DNA of 64,000 nucleotides from contig CAVXZW010000027.1 of NCBI GenBank assembly GCA_963766445.1, positions 176,655-240,654 of the forward strand. The letters run 5' to 3'. This document shows positions 8,500 to 19,743 of this stretch, in pieces (within the stretch, counting starts at the first letter, position 1; each line of letters begins with the position of its first letter). The notes beneath the pieces were generated by a model. It ran no database searches and was not told the DNA's origin. It saw nothing but the letters and a program-made list of their open reading frames with translations. The stretch comes from JAICYJ01 sp963766445. GTDB lineage: Bacteria > Actinomycetota > Thermoleophilia > Gaiellales > JAICJC01. The position numbers and the translations under genes are program-made.

Positions 8500-9447
8500 G
8501 TGGCCACCGCCGAGCCCACCCTGTCTCGTGCACGCGGGCGCGCCGCCACGGCGCTGACGTTCGAGCGCGCCGCGCTGATCACTCTGGGGCTGCTGTGGCT
8601 GGTGGTGGTGACGGGCGGCCTGGTGCGTCTGACAGCGTCCGGGCTTGGCTGTCCGCACTGGCCCACCTGCGAGGCGAACAGCTTCGTGCCCAGCACCGGC
8701 TACCACTCGGTGATCGAGTTCTCGAACCGCGTGATCTCGGGCATCGCCATGGTCGCGGCCGTGATCACGGCGGTGATCGCGTTTCGCCTGCCGGGGTTGC
8801 GGCGAGCGGTGGCGTGGGGAGCGGCGGCGGCGGCGGCCGGCACCGTGGCGCAGGTGCCGCTGGGCGCGATCACGGTTGCCTTTGACTTGAACCCGCTGCT
8901 GGTGATGTCGCACTTCCTGCTGGCGATGGCCGTGGTGGCGGTCGCCACGTGGGTCACATTCCACGCGGTTGACGTCGCTCACGGCGGCGGGCGCGAGCAG
9001 CTGGTGTGGACGCGACCAGCGCTGCTCGGGGCGGCCGCGGTGGTGTTGGGCCTGGCGCTGGTCACGACCGGCGCGTTTGTCACTGCCGCCGGGCCGCACG
9101 CAGGTGCCACCGACCGGCCGATCGAGCGGTTCGGCGACTTCTACGACGCCACCTGGGTGCACGTGCGTGCGGCCGTGTCGTTCGCGACCGTGTTCCTGAT
9201 CCTGGCGGTGGTGCTGTGGCGAACCGCCCGCGGCAGCCTCGCCCAGCGGCTGTCCGTGGCCGGGGTGGTGCTGACGCTCTGTCAGCTGGCCGTCGGCGAG
9301 TACCAGTACCGCAACGGGTTGCCCTGGGAGGTGATCGCGGTGCACGTCGCGATCGCCGGCACGCTGGTGATGACGATCGTGACGGTTGCCTCACTCGTGG
9401 CCTATCCACCTGCATCACGGGGAGCGGGATCACTCGAAAGGGGGTAG
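8500..9447 (+). CDS. ctaA: heme A synthase, CtaA/COX15 family
   Basis: 315 residues, eight predicted transmembrane helices. It oxidises the C8 methyl of heme O to give heme A for cytochrome c oxidase, in the cytoplasmic membrane. Heme-ligand histidines are visible in GCPHWPTC, YHSVIEFSNR, VMSHFLLAM, WVHVRAAV and VIAVHVAIAG. The first extracellular loop has the conserved Cys pair around HWPT. The length is normal for the bacterial family. Start GTG with no ribosome site, consistent with a leaderless message. No ctaB or oxidase gene is in the window. Confidence 0.92.
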   Translation: MATAEPTLSRARGRAATALTFERAALITLGLLWLVVVTGGLVRLTASGLGCPHWPTCEANSFVPSTGYHSVIEFSNRVISGIAMVAAVITAVIAFRLPGLRRAVAWGAAAAAAGTVAQVPLGAITVAFDLNPLLVMSHFLLAMAVVAVATWVTFHAVDVAHGGGREQLVWTRPALLGAAAVVLGLALVTTGAFVTAAGPHAGATDRPIERFGDFYDATWVHVRAAVSFATVFLILAVVLWRTARGSLAQRLSVAGVVLTLCQLAVGEYQYRNGLPWEVIAVHVAIAGTLVMTIVTVASLVAYPPASRGAGSLERG

Positions 9448-9527
9448 GAGCCCGACCCCTCAGGCAGGAAACTGAGAGTGGCACCTTCGCTCCCCGTGCC
9501 ACGGCCCCGACCATCTGCTTCGAGAGG
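9433..9527 (+). promoter_or_regulatory. candidate structured leader RNA upstream of the GGDEF gene
   Basis: Nested complementary segments can form a junction: outer CTCGAA (9433-9438) with TTCGAG (9519-9524); GGGG (9441-9444) with CCCC (9456-9459); CTCAG (9459-9463) with CTGAG (9472-9476); GTGGCAC (9478-9484) with GTGCCAC (9496-9502). The 3' strand of the outer helix overlaps the GAGAGG ribosome site (9522-9527) of the next gene, so pairing could block translation. It matches no riboswitch consensus I know. The 5' part overlaps the end of ctaA. Confidence 0.35.
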
Positions 9528-9532
9528 ATGTC

Positions 9533-11608
9533 TTGCTCCCACGTCCCGGTTCTGCCCAGGACCACCAAGGCGCGCGCCTGGCCTCGTACAGAGCGCTGCT
9601 CGAGATGTCGCGGATGCTGCTCGGATCCGGCAGCCTGGACGAGTTGCTCGACCGCATCACCGATGAGCTGAAGCGGCTGGTGCCCTACGACGTACTGACG
9701 GTATACCGGGTCGACCCGGTGCGGAGCCTGCTGGTGCCGCTGCACTCCGTCGACCTGTACGCCGCCGAGATCCTCGACTCGCCCCTGCCGCTGGGCAAGG
9801 GCCTGACCGGGTGGGTGGTGGAGCAGCGCCTGGCCCAGAACGTGCCGGCGGCCCACCTCGATCCACGCATCGAGCTGGTGCCGGGCACCGAGAGCGAGCC
9901 GGAGACGATCGCAGCCGTGCCGCTGATGGTGCGCGACCAGCCGATCGGCGTGCTCAACGTCTACCGCTTGGGCGAGGGCGTCACCTTCAGCGACGACGAG
10001 TTCGAACTGATCTGCCACTTCGCCGACCTGGCGGCGCTGGCGCTGGACAACACCCAGATCCGCGAGCAGCTGACGCGTGAGGCGCAGACGGACTGGCTGA
10101 CGGGGCTCTTCAACCACCGCGTCTACCAGGAGCGGGTGCGCGCTGAGCTGGAGCGGGCCCACCGCTACAAGCGGCCGATGGCGCTGGTCACGTTCGACCT
10201 GGATGACTTCAAGCTACTGAACGATGTCCACGGCCACATGGAGGGCGACCTGATGCTGCGGCGGGTGGCGTCGGCGGCCGGCTCCGTGCTGCGGGCCAGC
10301 GACTCGGCTTTCCGCGTGGGCGGCGAGGAGTTCGCGATACTGATGCCAGAGACCGGCAAGCGCGCCGCCAAGGCGGCGGCCGACCGCCTCTGCGCGCGGG
10401 TGCGCCAGCTTCCGGGCCCTCGCTCGCTGACGGTGTCCTGCGGCGTCGCGGCGTTTCCCGACGATGCCAAGAACCCGACCGAACTGCTGGCCGCGGCAGA
10501 CGCAGCGCTGTACGTCGCCAAGGAGCGGGGGAAGGATCGCGCCGCCAGCTACTCGTCAGCCGTGCGGGCCCAGCGCGACACGCGCAGGCGCCGCCGGACG
10601 CCGGCAGGAGCTCGAGTCCCTGACGCAGATCAAGCTGCTGGGCGCGCTGGCAACCAAGCTGAACCGGCTGAACGACGTCTGGCAGATCGCCGAGACGATT
10701 GTGGCCGAGCTGCGCACGATGATCGACTACCACAACGCCCGGGTCTACCTGCTCGGCGACGACCAGCAGACGCTGGAGCCAGTCGCCTTCGGCGGCAACC
10801 TGTCGGAGTACGCCGGCGAGACGTTCGACGCGTTGCGCTGCGACGTGGGGGAGGGCATCACGGGCACCGCGGCCGAGCGCGGGCAGACCCTCAACATCGG
10901 CGACGCGCAGCACTGTGAGTTTGCCGAGGACATCGAGGGCAGCGCCGACATCGAGGAGTCGATCCTGGCGGTGCCGCTGCGCTACGAGCGGCGCACGATC
11001 GGCGTGATCGTGCTGTCGAAGCTGGGGCTTGACCAGTTCTCACAGCTTGCGGTGCGGCTGCTGGAGTTGCTGGCGGCCCAGGCCGCCGTAGCGTTTGAGA
11101 ACGCGCGGCTGCTCGAGGCGGAGCGACGGTCGGCGGCGGTCTCGAACGCGCTGCTGGAGATCGCGACGATGGCCGCCACCGACCCGTCAGTGTCCGCGGT
11201 GGCCACTCACCTGGCGCATGTGGCGCGCAGCCTGACCGGGTCGCGTGCAGCGGCGGTGGTCGTGCCGGCTGATCCCGAGAAGCGGCCACGGCCGGGTGCT
11301 GGCCTCGACCGGCGACGCCGCGGTGCGCGCGATCGCGATGGCAGCCGTGCGGGCCGGGTATCCCGCGGCGAGACGAGGTCGAGCTCGTGGACGTGGCGAA
11401 CCTGCCCGGGCCGGCGGCCGAGGCATCGGCGCTGCCGGCTGTGGCAGCGGTCGTACCGGTCGACGGCGAGGCACTGCTGGTGGTCGTGTGCGACTCGTTC
11501 TCGGAGCGCGCGCAGGCGGTGCTGGCAGCGGTGGCAGGCCAGGGCGGCCTTGCGCTACGAAGCGCCGAGCTCCTGGCCGGCCGTGCGGTCGCAGACGTCG
11601 CGTCGTAG
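9533..11608 (+). CDS. GAF-GGDEF-GAF diguanylate cyclase-like signalling protein, three +1 frameshifts
   Basis: About 690 residues, TTG start behind GAGAGG. An N-terminal GAF domain (about residues 20-180, LASYRALLEMSRMLLGSGSL to LALDNTQIREQL) is followed by a GGDEF domain. That domain has TDWLTGLFNHRVYQ, the metal site FDLDDFKLLND and an active-site GGEEF (about 230-340), so it should make c-di-GMP. A linker and a second GAF (ETIVAELRTMIDYHNARVYL, VGEGITGTAAERG) follow, then a partial GAF-like C terminus. Extra bases near 10600, 11285 and 11375 break the frame. No RxxD inhibitory site is obvious before GGEEF. No membrane segment is seen, so it is cytosolic. Confidence 0.8.
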
Positions 11609-11623
11609 CCCCAGACCCGCTGA

Positions 11624-11629
11624 TAGCCT
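11624..11629 (+). promoter_or_regulatory. -10 box of tRNA-Cys
   Basis: TAGCCT, 10 nt upstream of the mature tRNA 5' end; the same hexamer type as the other promoters in the window. Confidence 0.4.
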
Positions 11630-11639
11630 TGTGCCATCG

Positions 11640-11710
11640 GGCGACGTGGCCGAGTGGTTAGGCAGAGGCCTGCAAAGCCTTGCACACCGGTTCGATTCCG
11701 GTCGTCGCCT
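11640..11710 (+). tRNA. tRNA-Cys (GCA)
   Basis: Acceptor GGCGACG (11640-11646) pairs with CGTCGCC (11703-11709), with discriminator T at 11710 as expected for tRNA-Cys. The anticodon loop shows GCA, and the T arm has the GGTTCGATTCC motif. CCA is not encoded. Confidence 0.95.
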
Positions 11711-11731
11711 TCTCAACGCTCGGGACGAAGC

Positions 11732-11737
11732 TATCCT
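11732..11737 (+). promoter_or_regulatory. leaderless -10 box of a small ORF
   Basis: TATCCT ending 6 nt before the ATG at 11744. Confidence 0.35.
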
Positions 11738-11743
11738 GGCCGT

Positions 11744-11929
11744 ATGACCTGGCTGCGAGCTCGTCTCCGGTCGTGGTGGCGGCGAATCACGACGCTGGAA
11801 CCCGTGCCTGACGACAATCAGCCGACCGGCCACGGCCTCGTGCCCGACGACCACAAGCAATCCCCCGACGGGCCGGTCGCCGATGTCCTTCGCGACCTTC
11901 CGCCTGGCGCGGGCGGGTCGGGCATCTGA
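11744..11929 (+). CDS. small hypothetical protein
   Basis: 61 residues, with a Trp- and Arg-rich start (MTWLRARLRSWWRRI) followed by an acidic, proline-rich tail with LVPDDHKQSPDGPVADVL. The basic-aromatic start could bind membrane or nucleic acid. The leaderless-type box just upstream is the main support. No family recognised. Confidence 0.4.
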   Translation: MTWLRARLRSWWRRITTLEPVPDDNQPTGHGLVPDDHKQSPDGPVADVLRDLPPGAGGSGI

Positions 11930-11989
11930 CACCACGGCAGCAGACGCCGCCTACTTCAGCCGCGCGCCCGCGCTGCCGATGTAAGGCGC

Positions 11990-12100
11990 ATGAGCGGCAC
12001 GAACACCGATCGCACCGAGACGCGCAAGGTCGTCCGCCGCGGCGAGCGCACGATCGACGTGCGCCTGATCACCTATCCGGGCGGAAAGCGCAAGCGCTAA
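11990..12100 (+). CDS. 36-residue basic hypothetical protein
   Basis: Reads from MSGTNTDRTETRKVVRRGER to a strongly basic end (GGKRKR), with a short beta-like centre (TIDVRLITYPG). AAGG precedes the ATG by a few bases. The coherent amino-acid pattern suggests a real small protein. No family recognised. Nothing else is visible between 12101 and the Tad operon at 12233. Confidence 0.4.
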   Translation: MSGTNTDRTETRKVVRRGERTIDVRLITYPGGKRKR

Positions 12101-12232
12101 CACGGTGCCGCTCCCGGCGCGAGGGCTGCCCAGTCCGGCAGGCTCGCTTCAGTCAGGGTGCGCATCTGCCTTGGGGCCGAGCGCTGAGCGCGCGCTCGTC
12201 TGCCGTCGCAGGGCGGCAGGTCGTTCCGCGCG

Positions 12233-13150
12233 CTAGCCCCCTGCGAAGGTCTTCATCAGGTTCAGCGCGGCCGGGCCGAGCGCCACAACGAACATCGAGG
12301 GAAAGATGAAGATCACGGTCGGGAACAGCATCTTGACCGGCGCCTTCATGGCCTTCTCCTCGGCGGCCAGCTGGCGGCGAACGCGCATGTCCTGCGACTG
12401 CACGCGCAGGATGCGGGACAGCGCGATGCCGAGCTGGTCGGCCTGGATGATGGCGCGGGCGAACTGCGACACCTCGGGCGCGTCGACACGCTCCGACAGA
12501 TTCTTGAGCGCCGCCGAGCGGCTCTGGCCGATCCGCATCTCGTGCAGCACCAGCGAGAACTCGTCGACGAGCGGGCCCTCCATGCGCTCGCTCAGCTTGG
12601 AGAGCGCCTGGTCGAAGCCGAGGCCGGCTTCCACGGACACGCACAGCAGGTCGAGTACGTTCGGCAGGTCGGCGCGCATCAGATCCCGGCGGCTGCGGAC
12701 GCGGTTGTTGATCACGAAGTCGGGGGCGATGAACCCGATGGCAGCGCCCATCAGCCCGATCATGAGGCCGAAGATCGGGGCCATGGCACCGGTGATCGCC
12801 GTGAGCAGGCCGAACGTGATGAACAGGCCGGCGAGGCCGGTCTTGAGCGCCAGGTAGGCCTGCGGCGACAGCGTGCGGGCCAGGCCGGCGGCGAGCAGGC
12901 GGTTGGACACCTGATCGGTGTTGGTCTTGGGCATCAGCTTCATGGTGATGCCGGCCAGACGAGCCGCCATCGGGCCCAGCAGGCGGTCGTTGACGCTGCG
13001 CCGTGTCTCGATCTCGCGCTGGTTACGGGTGCCGTAGCGCCGGGCCCGCCTGACCGACAGCGACACCTCTCGCTGGCGGACGGTGAGACCGGTCAGCAGC
13101 ACGTAGACAGCGGCGAAGAACGTTCCGATTCCGAGGACCATCATCAACAT
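12233..13150 (-). CDS. tadC: Tad pilus inner-membrane protein TadC (T2SSF domain)
   Basis: 305 residues. An N-terminal transmembrane segment, a cytoplasmic region with LPNVLDLLCVSVEAGLGFDQ and the T2SSF signature around ALKNLSERVDAPEVSQFARA are followed by a C-terminal hydrophobic helix pair. With TadB it forms the membrane platform on which the TadA ATPase polymerises Flp pilin. Last gene of the operon, 4 nt after tadB. The length is normal and the frame intact. Confidence 0.9.
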   Translation of the reverse strand: MLMMVLGIGTFFAAVYVLLTGLTVRQREVSLSVRRARRYGTRNQREIETRRSVNDRLLGPMAARLAGITMKLMPKTNTDQVSNRLLAAGLARTLSPQAYLALKTGLAGLFITFGLLTAITGAMAPIFGLMIGLMGAAIGFIAPDFVINNRVRSRRDLMRADLPNVLDLLCVSVEAGLGFDQALSKLSERMEGPLVDEFSLVLHEMRIGQSRSAALKNLSERVDAPEVSQFARAIIQADQLGIALSRILRVQSQDMRVRRQLAAEEKAMKAPVKMLFPTVIFIFPSMFVVALGPAALNLMKTFAGG

Positions 13151-13154
13151 GCGG

Positions 13155-15043
13155 CTACTCCTTGAAGGACACGATTTTCTTGATGATCATGGAACCGATC
13201 CCCATCATCACGAGCGAGCCCGCGACCATGATCTTGCCCATCGTGGTCGTGAACAGCACCGACATGTAGGTCGGGTTCAGGGCGAAGATGGCGAGGCCCA
13301 TCAGGAACGGCATCGCGATCAGCACGTAGGCCGACATCCGGCCCTGCGCGGTCAGCGCCTTCACCTTGCGCTCGAACTGCTGGCGCTGGCGCACCGTGTC
13401 CGAGACCATGTCCAGGATGTCGGCGAGGCTGCCACCGACGGTGCGCTGGATGTTCACGGCCATCACGACGAAACCGAAGTTGTACGAGTTCATGCGATCG
13501 GCCATCGCCTGCAGGGCGTGCTCGGAGTTCGATCCCAGCTGGATCTCGGCGAGCACTCGCGAGAACTCCTTCGCGGTCGGATCGGCGCCCTCGCGGACGA
13601 CGCTGCTGACGGACTGGTTGAACGCGTGTCCGGCCTTGAGCGACGCCGCCATCGTGATCAGCGTCTCCGGCAGCTGGGTCTCGAACAGGGTCAGCCGCTT
13701 CCTGGCCTTGAGCCGCACGTAGAGCGCGGGCACCAGGCCGCCCAGGAGCAGCGCCGCAAGCGCGAACAGGCCGCGATGGCCGAGGATGAAGGCGGTGATG
13801 AACCCGAACAGGATCGCGGTGCCGATCTGGATATAGAACAGCTCCGCGGTGCGCAGCGGCAGGTCAGCCTGCTCCAGGTTCGCCGACATCCGCTTCCAGA
13901 AGTTCATCGAGCCGATGATGCGCTCGGTCGAGATGAACAGCTGGTGCAGCAGCGAGATGCGGGAGGTGGGGGTGGCCTCACCATCGGCTTCGACCACGAC
14001 GCTCTTCTTGCTGTCGGTGTAGGGCGCGATCCGCTTCTGCAGGATCACATCAGGCCGCGCCGCCATCACCAGGATCATGGCCATCAGGACGAAGAACCCG
14101 ACCAGGGCAGCCATCAGGATGCGGCCGGATGCGCCGGTGGGCAGCTTCAGGCCGCCGCCGCTCTTGGTGGGCGGGACGAACGTGCCGGGGGCCTTCAGCA
14201 CCTCGCGGGCGTCGCCCAGCCCGGGCGACGACAGCGTCAGCACCAGCGGGGCGCCGGGCGCCACCGAGCTCTGGTACAGGTAGGTGTAGCTGTTGCCGAG
14301 CTCGCTCTCGATGGTGCTGTAGATGCCGGCCAGGGCCGACGAGTCGGTCACCGAGGTGGCCGTGCCGCCGGTGTCCGAAGCGATCTGGTTGAGGGCCGCC
14401 TGAGCCGGGCCGCTGGTGGCGATGCCGACGGTGTAGACCAGCACACCCGCCTGCTTGGCCGCTGCGACCGCCTCGTCCAGCGTGGCGGTGTCTGACTGTG
14501 ACGAGCCGTCGGTGATCAGGATCATGACGCGACGCTGCGCGGGCGCGGTCTGCAGGTCCTCGGACGCCAGCTTGACGGCCCCGTAGAGGGCGGTGCCGGG
14601 CGCGCCGCCGGTGCCCAGCTGGCTGATAGCGGTGTCGATCTCGGTGCGGTCAGGGCTGAGCCGGGCCGCCGGGTAGGCGGTCGAGTCGAAACCGTAGACG
14701 CCGAGCAGGTTGCCGTTCTTCTGGGCGCTGACGAAGCCGTGCGCGGCGGAGATGGCATCGTTCAGCTTGGTGCCAGCCATGCTGTTGGAGGTGTCGATCA
14801 CAAGCGCGATCGCGGCGGGCGCTCCCGGATCCACCATCTGCACGTTCGCGGCCGGCACCTGGACGCCGTTCTCGGACACCTGCAGGTCGGGGGCCTTGCC
14901 GGGCGTGGGCGACTGCACCGTCACCCGGACGGTGGGAAACGCGCTGGTGTCGACCTTCTGCACCTGCAGGGTGCCGCTGGCCGACGCCGGAACGGCAGCG
15001 ACAAGGGCCGCGAGCGCGGTGACGATGGCGATGCGGAGGCGCA

Positions 15044-15044
<1 letters not shown>
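13155..15044 (-). CDS. tadB: TadB platform protein fused to an extracellular von Willebrand A domain
   Basis: 629 residues. A signal peptide (about 1-22, cleavage near ASA) is followed by a vWA domain. Its MIDAS motif DTSNS is at 84-88, with GGAPGTALYGAV and the RRVMILITDGSSQSD strand further on. A transmembrane helix lies near 305-325, and then comes a cytoplasmic TadB half with T2SSF (GHAFNQSVSSVV, EIQLGSNSEHALQAMADRM) and C-terminal helices. Ordinary TadB is about 300 residues, so the N-terminal half is an added module that would face outside, perhaps binding pili or a surface ligand. TAATG overlap with tadA. Confidence 0.9.
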
Positions 15045-16492
<1,448 letters not shown>

Positions 16493-16495
16493 GGG

Positions 16496-17693
16496 TTATC
16501 CCTTCCTTCGGAACTTCTTGCCGCCACCCTCGACGGCGCCGGTCGTGCGCAGCGGCACGAGCTTGTCGGCGACATCCTGGAGCGACTTGCCAACGGCGGA
16601 GCGCGGGCTCGAGATCGCGATCGGGACGCCTCGGTTGACCGAGACTGCGACCTCGCGCTCGACCGGCACCTCGAACGCGACCTTCATGTCCAGCGCGCGC
16701 TCGATCTCCTGGGCCTTCAGCCCGACCTTCGACCCCGCGCGGTTCAGCAGCAGGTGCCGCCGCTCCTTGGGGTAGTGCAGCAGGTCGAGCGTCTGCATCG
16801 TCAGCTTGATGTTCTTGACCGTAGGCACGTCGGGCGATGCCACCAGCAGCAGCTGGTCGGTGCGATCCAGGGTGGACAGCACCGGGCCGTGGAAGAACGG
16901 CGGCGTGTCGACAACGATCACGTCGTAGCTCTCCTTGGCCACTGCGAACAGGTGGCCGAGGCGCTCCTCGGTGACCAGCTCGGCGTCCTCCGGGCGCAGC
17001 GGTGCGGGAAGCACATGCACGCCGGACGAGTGGGCCGTGACGTAGCCGGCCAGCGCGTCGGTGTCCAGCTCGCGACGAGCCATGACCAGGTCATAGATCG
17101 TCTTCTCGGGCTCGATGCCCATCATGATGGCGGCGTCCCCGAACTGCAGGTCGAGGTCGAGCAGCAGTGTCTTGCGCTGCTGCTGACGCGCGACCGTCGC
17201 GGCCAGGTTGCAGGCCAGAACGGTCTTGCCGGCCCCGCCCTTGGGCGAGAAGAACGTGACCACACGGCCTTCCAGCGCCGCGGTGGTCTTGCCGCTCGCC
17301 GCTACCGGTTGCCCGGCCGGCCGCCAGCGAGTTCGCCTTCTTGATGGTGAAGACGATGCCGTCGGTCAGCTGCGGCAGCAGCACCACGTCGAAGATCCCG
17401 GCCGACAGCGCCTCCGAGAGGAGGGCGTTGGCGCTGGCCGAGGTGACCAGCACGATCGGGGCCGCGGTGACGCTGCGGATTGACTCGATCTCAGCGGTGG
17501 GAACGTGATCGGTGGAGGTGGTGCCGTGCAGGATCACCTGAGCCCCGGACTCGGCCAGCTTCGTGCCGGCCTTGGCGGGATCGGCGGCGGTGCCGACGAG
17601 CTCCACCTCGGGGTGATCAGCGAGACCCTCCCTCACCTCGGCGAGGCCGTTGGCCGCGCCGGTGATGAATACCTTGATCGGTGAGGAGCTCAA
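16496..17693 (-). CDS. cpaE: CpaE/TadZ-type pilus localisation ATPase, one +1 frameshift
   Basis: About 398 residues. The N-terminal receiver-like domain (SSPIKVFITGAANGLAEV, QVILHGTTSTDHV, SAGIFDVVLLPQL) is joined to a MinD/ParA-type ATPase with the deviant Walker A FFSPKGGAGKTV, DLDLQFGDA and VIVVDTPPFF. One extra base near 17300 separates the two halves. The start is a TTG at 17693 overlapping the cpaB stop. The protein positions the Tad machine in the cell. The receiver domain lacks a clear phosphoacceptor Asp, as usual for CpaE. Confidence 0.8.
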
Positions 17694-18482
17694 TGTCCCG
17701 TCCCCTTCGAGCTGAAGGCCTGGATGATCTGGCGGGCGTTGAGGCCCTCGAAGATCACGGACTGCACCGTGGCCAGGGTGATCGGGCCATCCTGCGAGCC
17801 GTTGGCGGGCCGCAGCACGAACCAGAGAGCACCGTCGCCGCCGTGCAGCGTGAAGGTGATCTTCGGCACCACCGTGTCGGGCACCGCGACGGTGATCGAC
17901 GGGAGTGGTGGTGGACGCGGCCAGCTGGCCGGTGGTCGTGTTGACGTCAGGCGCCTTCAGCACCTGCACGTCACGCACGATGATGCGGCTGACGTCGTAA
18001 TCGGGGTCGCCGTTGGACGGATGCACCGTGTAGGTGCCGACCATGTCGACGTGATCGCCGGCCTGGATCGTGCCGCCCAGGAGCTCGTCCGGGGTGAGGC
18101 CGATCTGGATGGCGCGGTAGTTCTGCTTGATCTGCGTGACCAGCCGCGTCTGGTCCGAAGGTGCGAACATCGACGCGGTGACCTGCTGGCCGGAGTACAG
18201 ATCCTGCTTGGTGACGTAGGAGCTGTTCAGCGACTTCTCGTCGGTCAGGGCGCCAACGATCACGTCCTGCTGCACGACCTGATGCGTCTGGATCTGGCCG
18301 CCCGAGATCGCGTCGGCGACTATGGTGCCGGCCGGGATGTCGGCGGTCGCAACCAGAACCGTGGTGGTCTGCTGCGAGTTATGTGCCTGCTTCTGCACAT
18401 TCCCCGTGTACATGATCACGAGGAACGCCGCGATGCCGGCCAAAACCAGCGCGATCGCGATGTTACGGACGTTGTACGTCAT
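17690..18482 (-). CDS. cpaB: CpaB/RcpC Flp pilus assembly protein, one +1 frameshift
   Basis: About 264 residues. An N-terminal transmembrane helix (IAIALVLAGIAAFLVIMY) is followed by an SAF domain (TVLVATADIPAGTIV) and the RcpC domain (AIQIGLTPDELLGGTIQAGDHVD, DVQVLKA). An extra base near 17897 splits off the last 60 residues, which contain PKITFTLHGGDGALWFVLRP. In diderms RcpC works with a secretin. In this monoderm lineage it may handle cell-wall passage. Confidence 0.85.
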
Positions 18483-18605
18483 GCGGCTGCCTCACTTGGG
18501 ACGGAAGACGTAAGAGACCTAGCTGAGGTGCTATCGGCACGGCCTCTTCGGGACTTGAGGGTCACGCGAAATCCAGCTGCGCAACCACCGTTGGGGGGAT
18601 CTGTG

Positions 18606-19043
18606 TTACTCGATGCGCTGGGTCGTCTTGGAGGTCAGCGTTCCCGACCCCACCACCACACCCATGATGCTGATGCTGTACGGATACGTCACTGTCACGG
18701 TCACCGATTGCCCGGTCGTCCACGGCTGGCTCGGAGACACGGTGATGCCCATGTTGGACGTGTTGAGCGACCACACAGACGCCTTGACGGTGTTCTGAAC
18801 CGTCGTAACGCCGTTTGCGTCCGTTCGCGACACGATCGCCTTGCGGGCGCCGTCGCGTGCGGCGTTCGTGACCTGGATGTAATCGGTGAACGCCTGACCG
18901 AACTGGAAGATCGCGATCAGCAGCAGGAACAGCACCGGCATGACCAGCGCGAACTCCACCATCGCCTGTCCCGAGGAACGGCCGCCGGCCCGACGTGGTC
19001 GGGCCGGGGTCGGATCAGCCTTGGTGTGCGGGGGACGGATCAT
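18606..19043 (-). CDS. TadE-like pseudopilin
   Basis: 145 residues. A proline-rich basic start precedes the TadE motif SSGQAMVEFALVMPVLFLLL near residue 24, a prepilin-peptidase-like site plus hydrophobic helix. It then has DYIQVTNAARDGARKAIV and a beta-rich C terminus with VTVTVTYPYSISIMG. Minor pilins of this kind are processed and join or prime the Flp pilus. It is closely related to the gene immediately upstream, indicating tandem duplication. About 120 nt separate it from cpaB. Confidence 0.85.
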   Translation of the reverse strand: MIRPPHTKADPTPARPRRAGGRSSGQAMVEFALVMPVLFLLLIAIFQFGQAFTDYIQVTNAARDGARKAIVSRTDANGVTTVQNTVKASVWSLNTSNMGITVSPSQPWTTGQSVTVTVTYPYSISIMGVVVGSGTLTSKTTQRIE

Positions 19044-19072
19044 CAGGCAGGGGGGTCCAAAGCGTGTGAGCG

Positions 19073-19477
19073 CTACTCGACCCGCATCGTGGTGGAAGAG
19101 GTCAGGTTGCCGGACGAGACAACCAGGCCGATGATGCTGATCGAATACGGGTAGGTGACCTGCACCTTCACGTCCGAGCCCTGGATGAACGTCGGGCTGT
19201 TGGGATACGTGATCCCCATGTTGGACGTGGTCAGCCCCGGCGCGGCCGCTTGGGCGGCAGCGGTGGCGGCACTCTCGGCACCGGCGACTCCCAGCGTGCG
19301 GCTAGTGGCCGCCTTGCGTGCGCCCTCGCGGGCGGCGGCCGTCACCTGGATGTAGTTGTTGAAGAGCACTCCGAACTGCAGGATCGCGAACAGCACCAGC
19401 AGCAGCACGGGAAGGATGACGGCGAACTCAACGACCGCCTGGCCCTCGTCGGTTGTGGTGCGTTTCTTGATCTTCAC
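19073..19477 (-). CDS. TadE-like pseudopilin
   Basis: 134 residues from a GTG at 19477; the longer frame to 19570 lacks a plausible signal. TadE motif DEGQAVVEFAVILPVLLLVL at about residues 10-29, then NYIQVTAAAREGARKAATS and a C-terminal VQVTYPYSISIIG shared with the neighbouring paralogue. It probably undergoes prepilin-peptidase cleavage after the Gly. No peptidase gene is in this window, so it must be elsewhere. Confidence 0.85.
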   Translation of the reverse strand: MKIKKRTTTDEGQAVVEFAVILPVLLLVLFAILQFGVLFNNYIQVTAAAREGARKAATSRTLGVAGAESAATAAAQAAAPGLTTSNMGITYPNSPTFIQGSDVKVQVTYPYSISIIGLVVSSGNLTSSTTMRVE

Positions 19478-19572
19478 GGAGCTCCCAGACCCTGGGTGAC
19501 GTGTGCGGGGGACAAAAGTAGGCGGGCTCCCGGGGCACTGAGGACCCGGGAACCCGCCGAGGGAAGCCATAA

Positions 19573-19743
19573 TTACATGGCGGCAATCACGCTATTGAGA
19601 ACGGCGGAGATCTTGGTGCTCAGGAGGCCGAGGGTGACCACCACAGCGATGGTGATGACGCCGAGCACGACGGCATACTCAGCCATCGTCTGGCCCGACT
19701 CCTCCTTGAGATCCGCGAACAGGCGGCTCAGGTACTCGATCAA
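19573..19743 (-). CDS. flp: Flp/Fap type IVb pilin
   Basis: 56 residues. The Flp signature is clear: a short basic-acidic leader LIEYLSRLFADLKEESG, then QTMAEYAVVLGVITIAVV after the conserved Gly, then a hydrophobic helix. Cleavage by a TadV-type peptidase would release a pilin of about 39 residues. I chose the TTG at 19743 because GGGGGAGG lies 8 nt before it; a GTG at 19752 is the alternative. First gene and main structural subunit of the operon. The 226-nt divergent gap to folD holds a 6-bp repeat TTCCCC-N6-GGGGAA (19849-19866). Confidence 0.85.
   Translation of the reverse strand: MIEYLSRLFADLKEESGQTMAEYAVVLGVITIAVVVTLGLLSTKISAVLNSVIAAM

Noticed and set aside
9433..9527. A tRNA or a known riboswitch (c-di-GMP, yybP-ykoY, glycine, TPP)
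   Set aside because: No T-arm motif or anticodon arm, and the core consensus of each riboswitch class is absent; kept only as an unassigned structured leader.
13149..14495. Long plus-strand open frame of 448 codons opposite tadB
   Set aside because: It lies entirely antisense to the intact vWA-tadB gene and has the His/Arg/Gly-rich composition of a GC-rich shadow frame; no domain.
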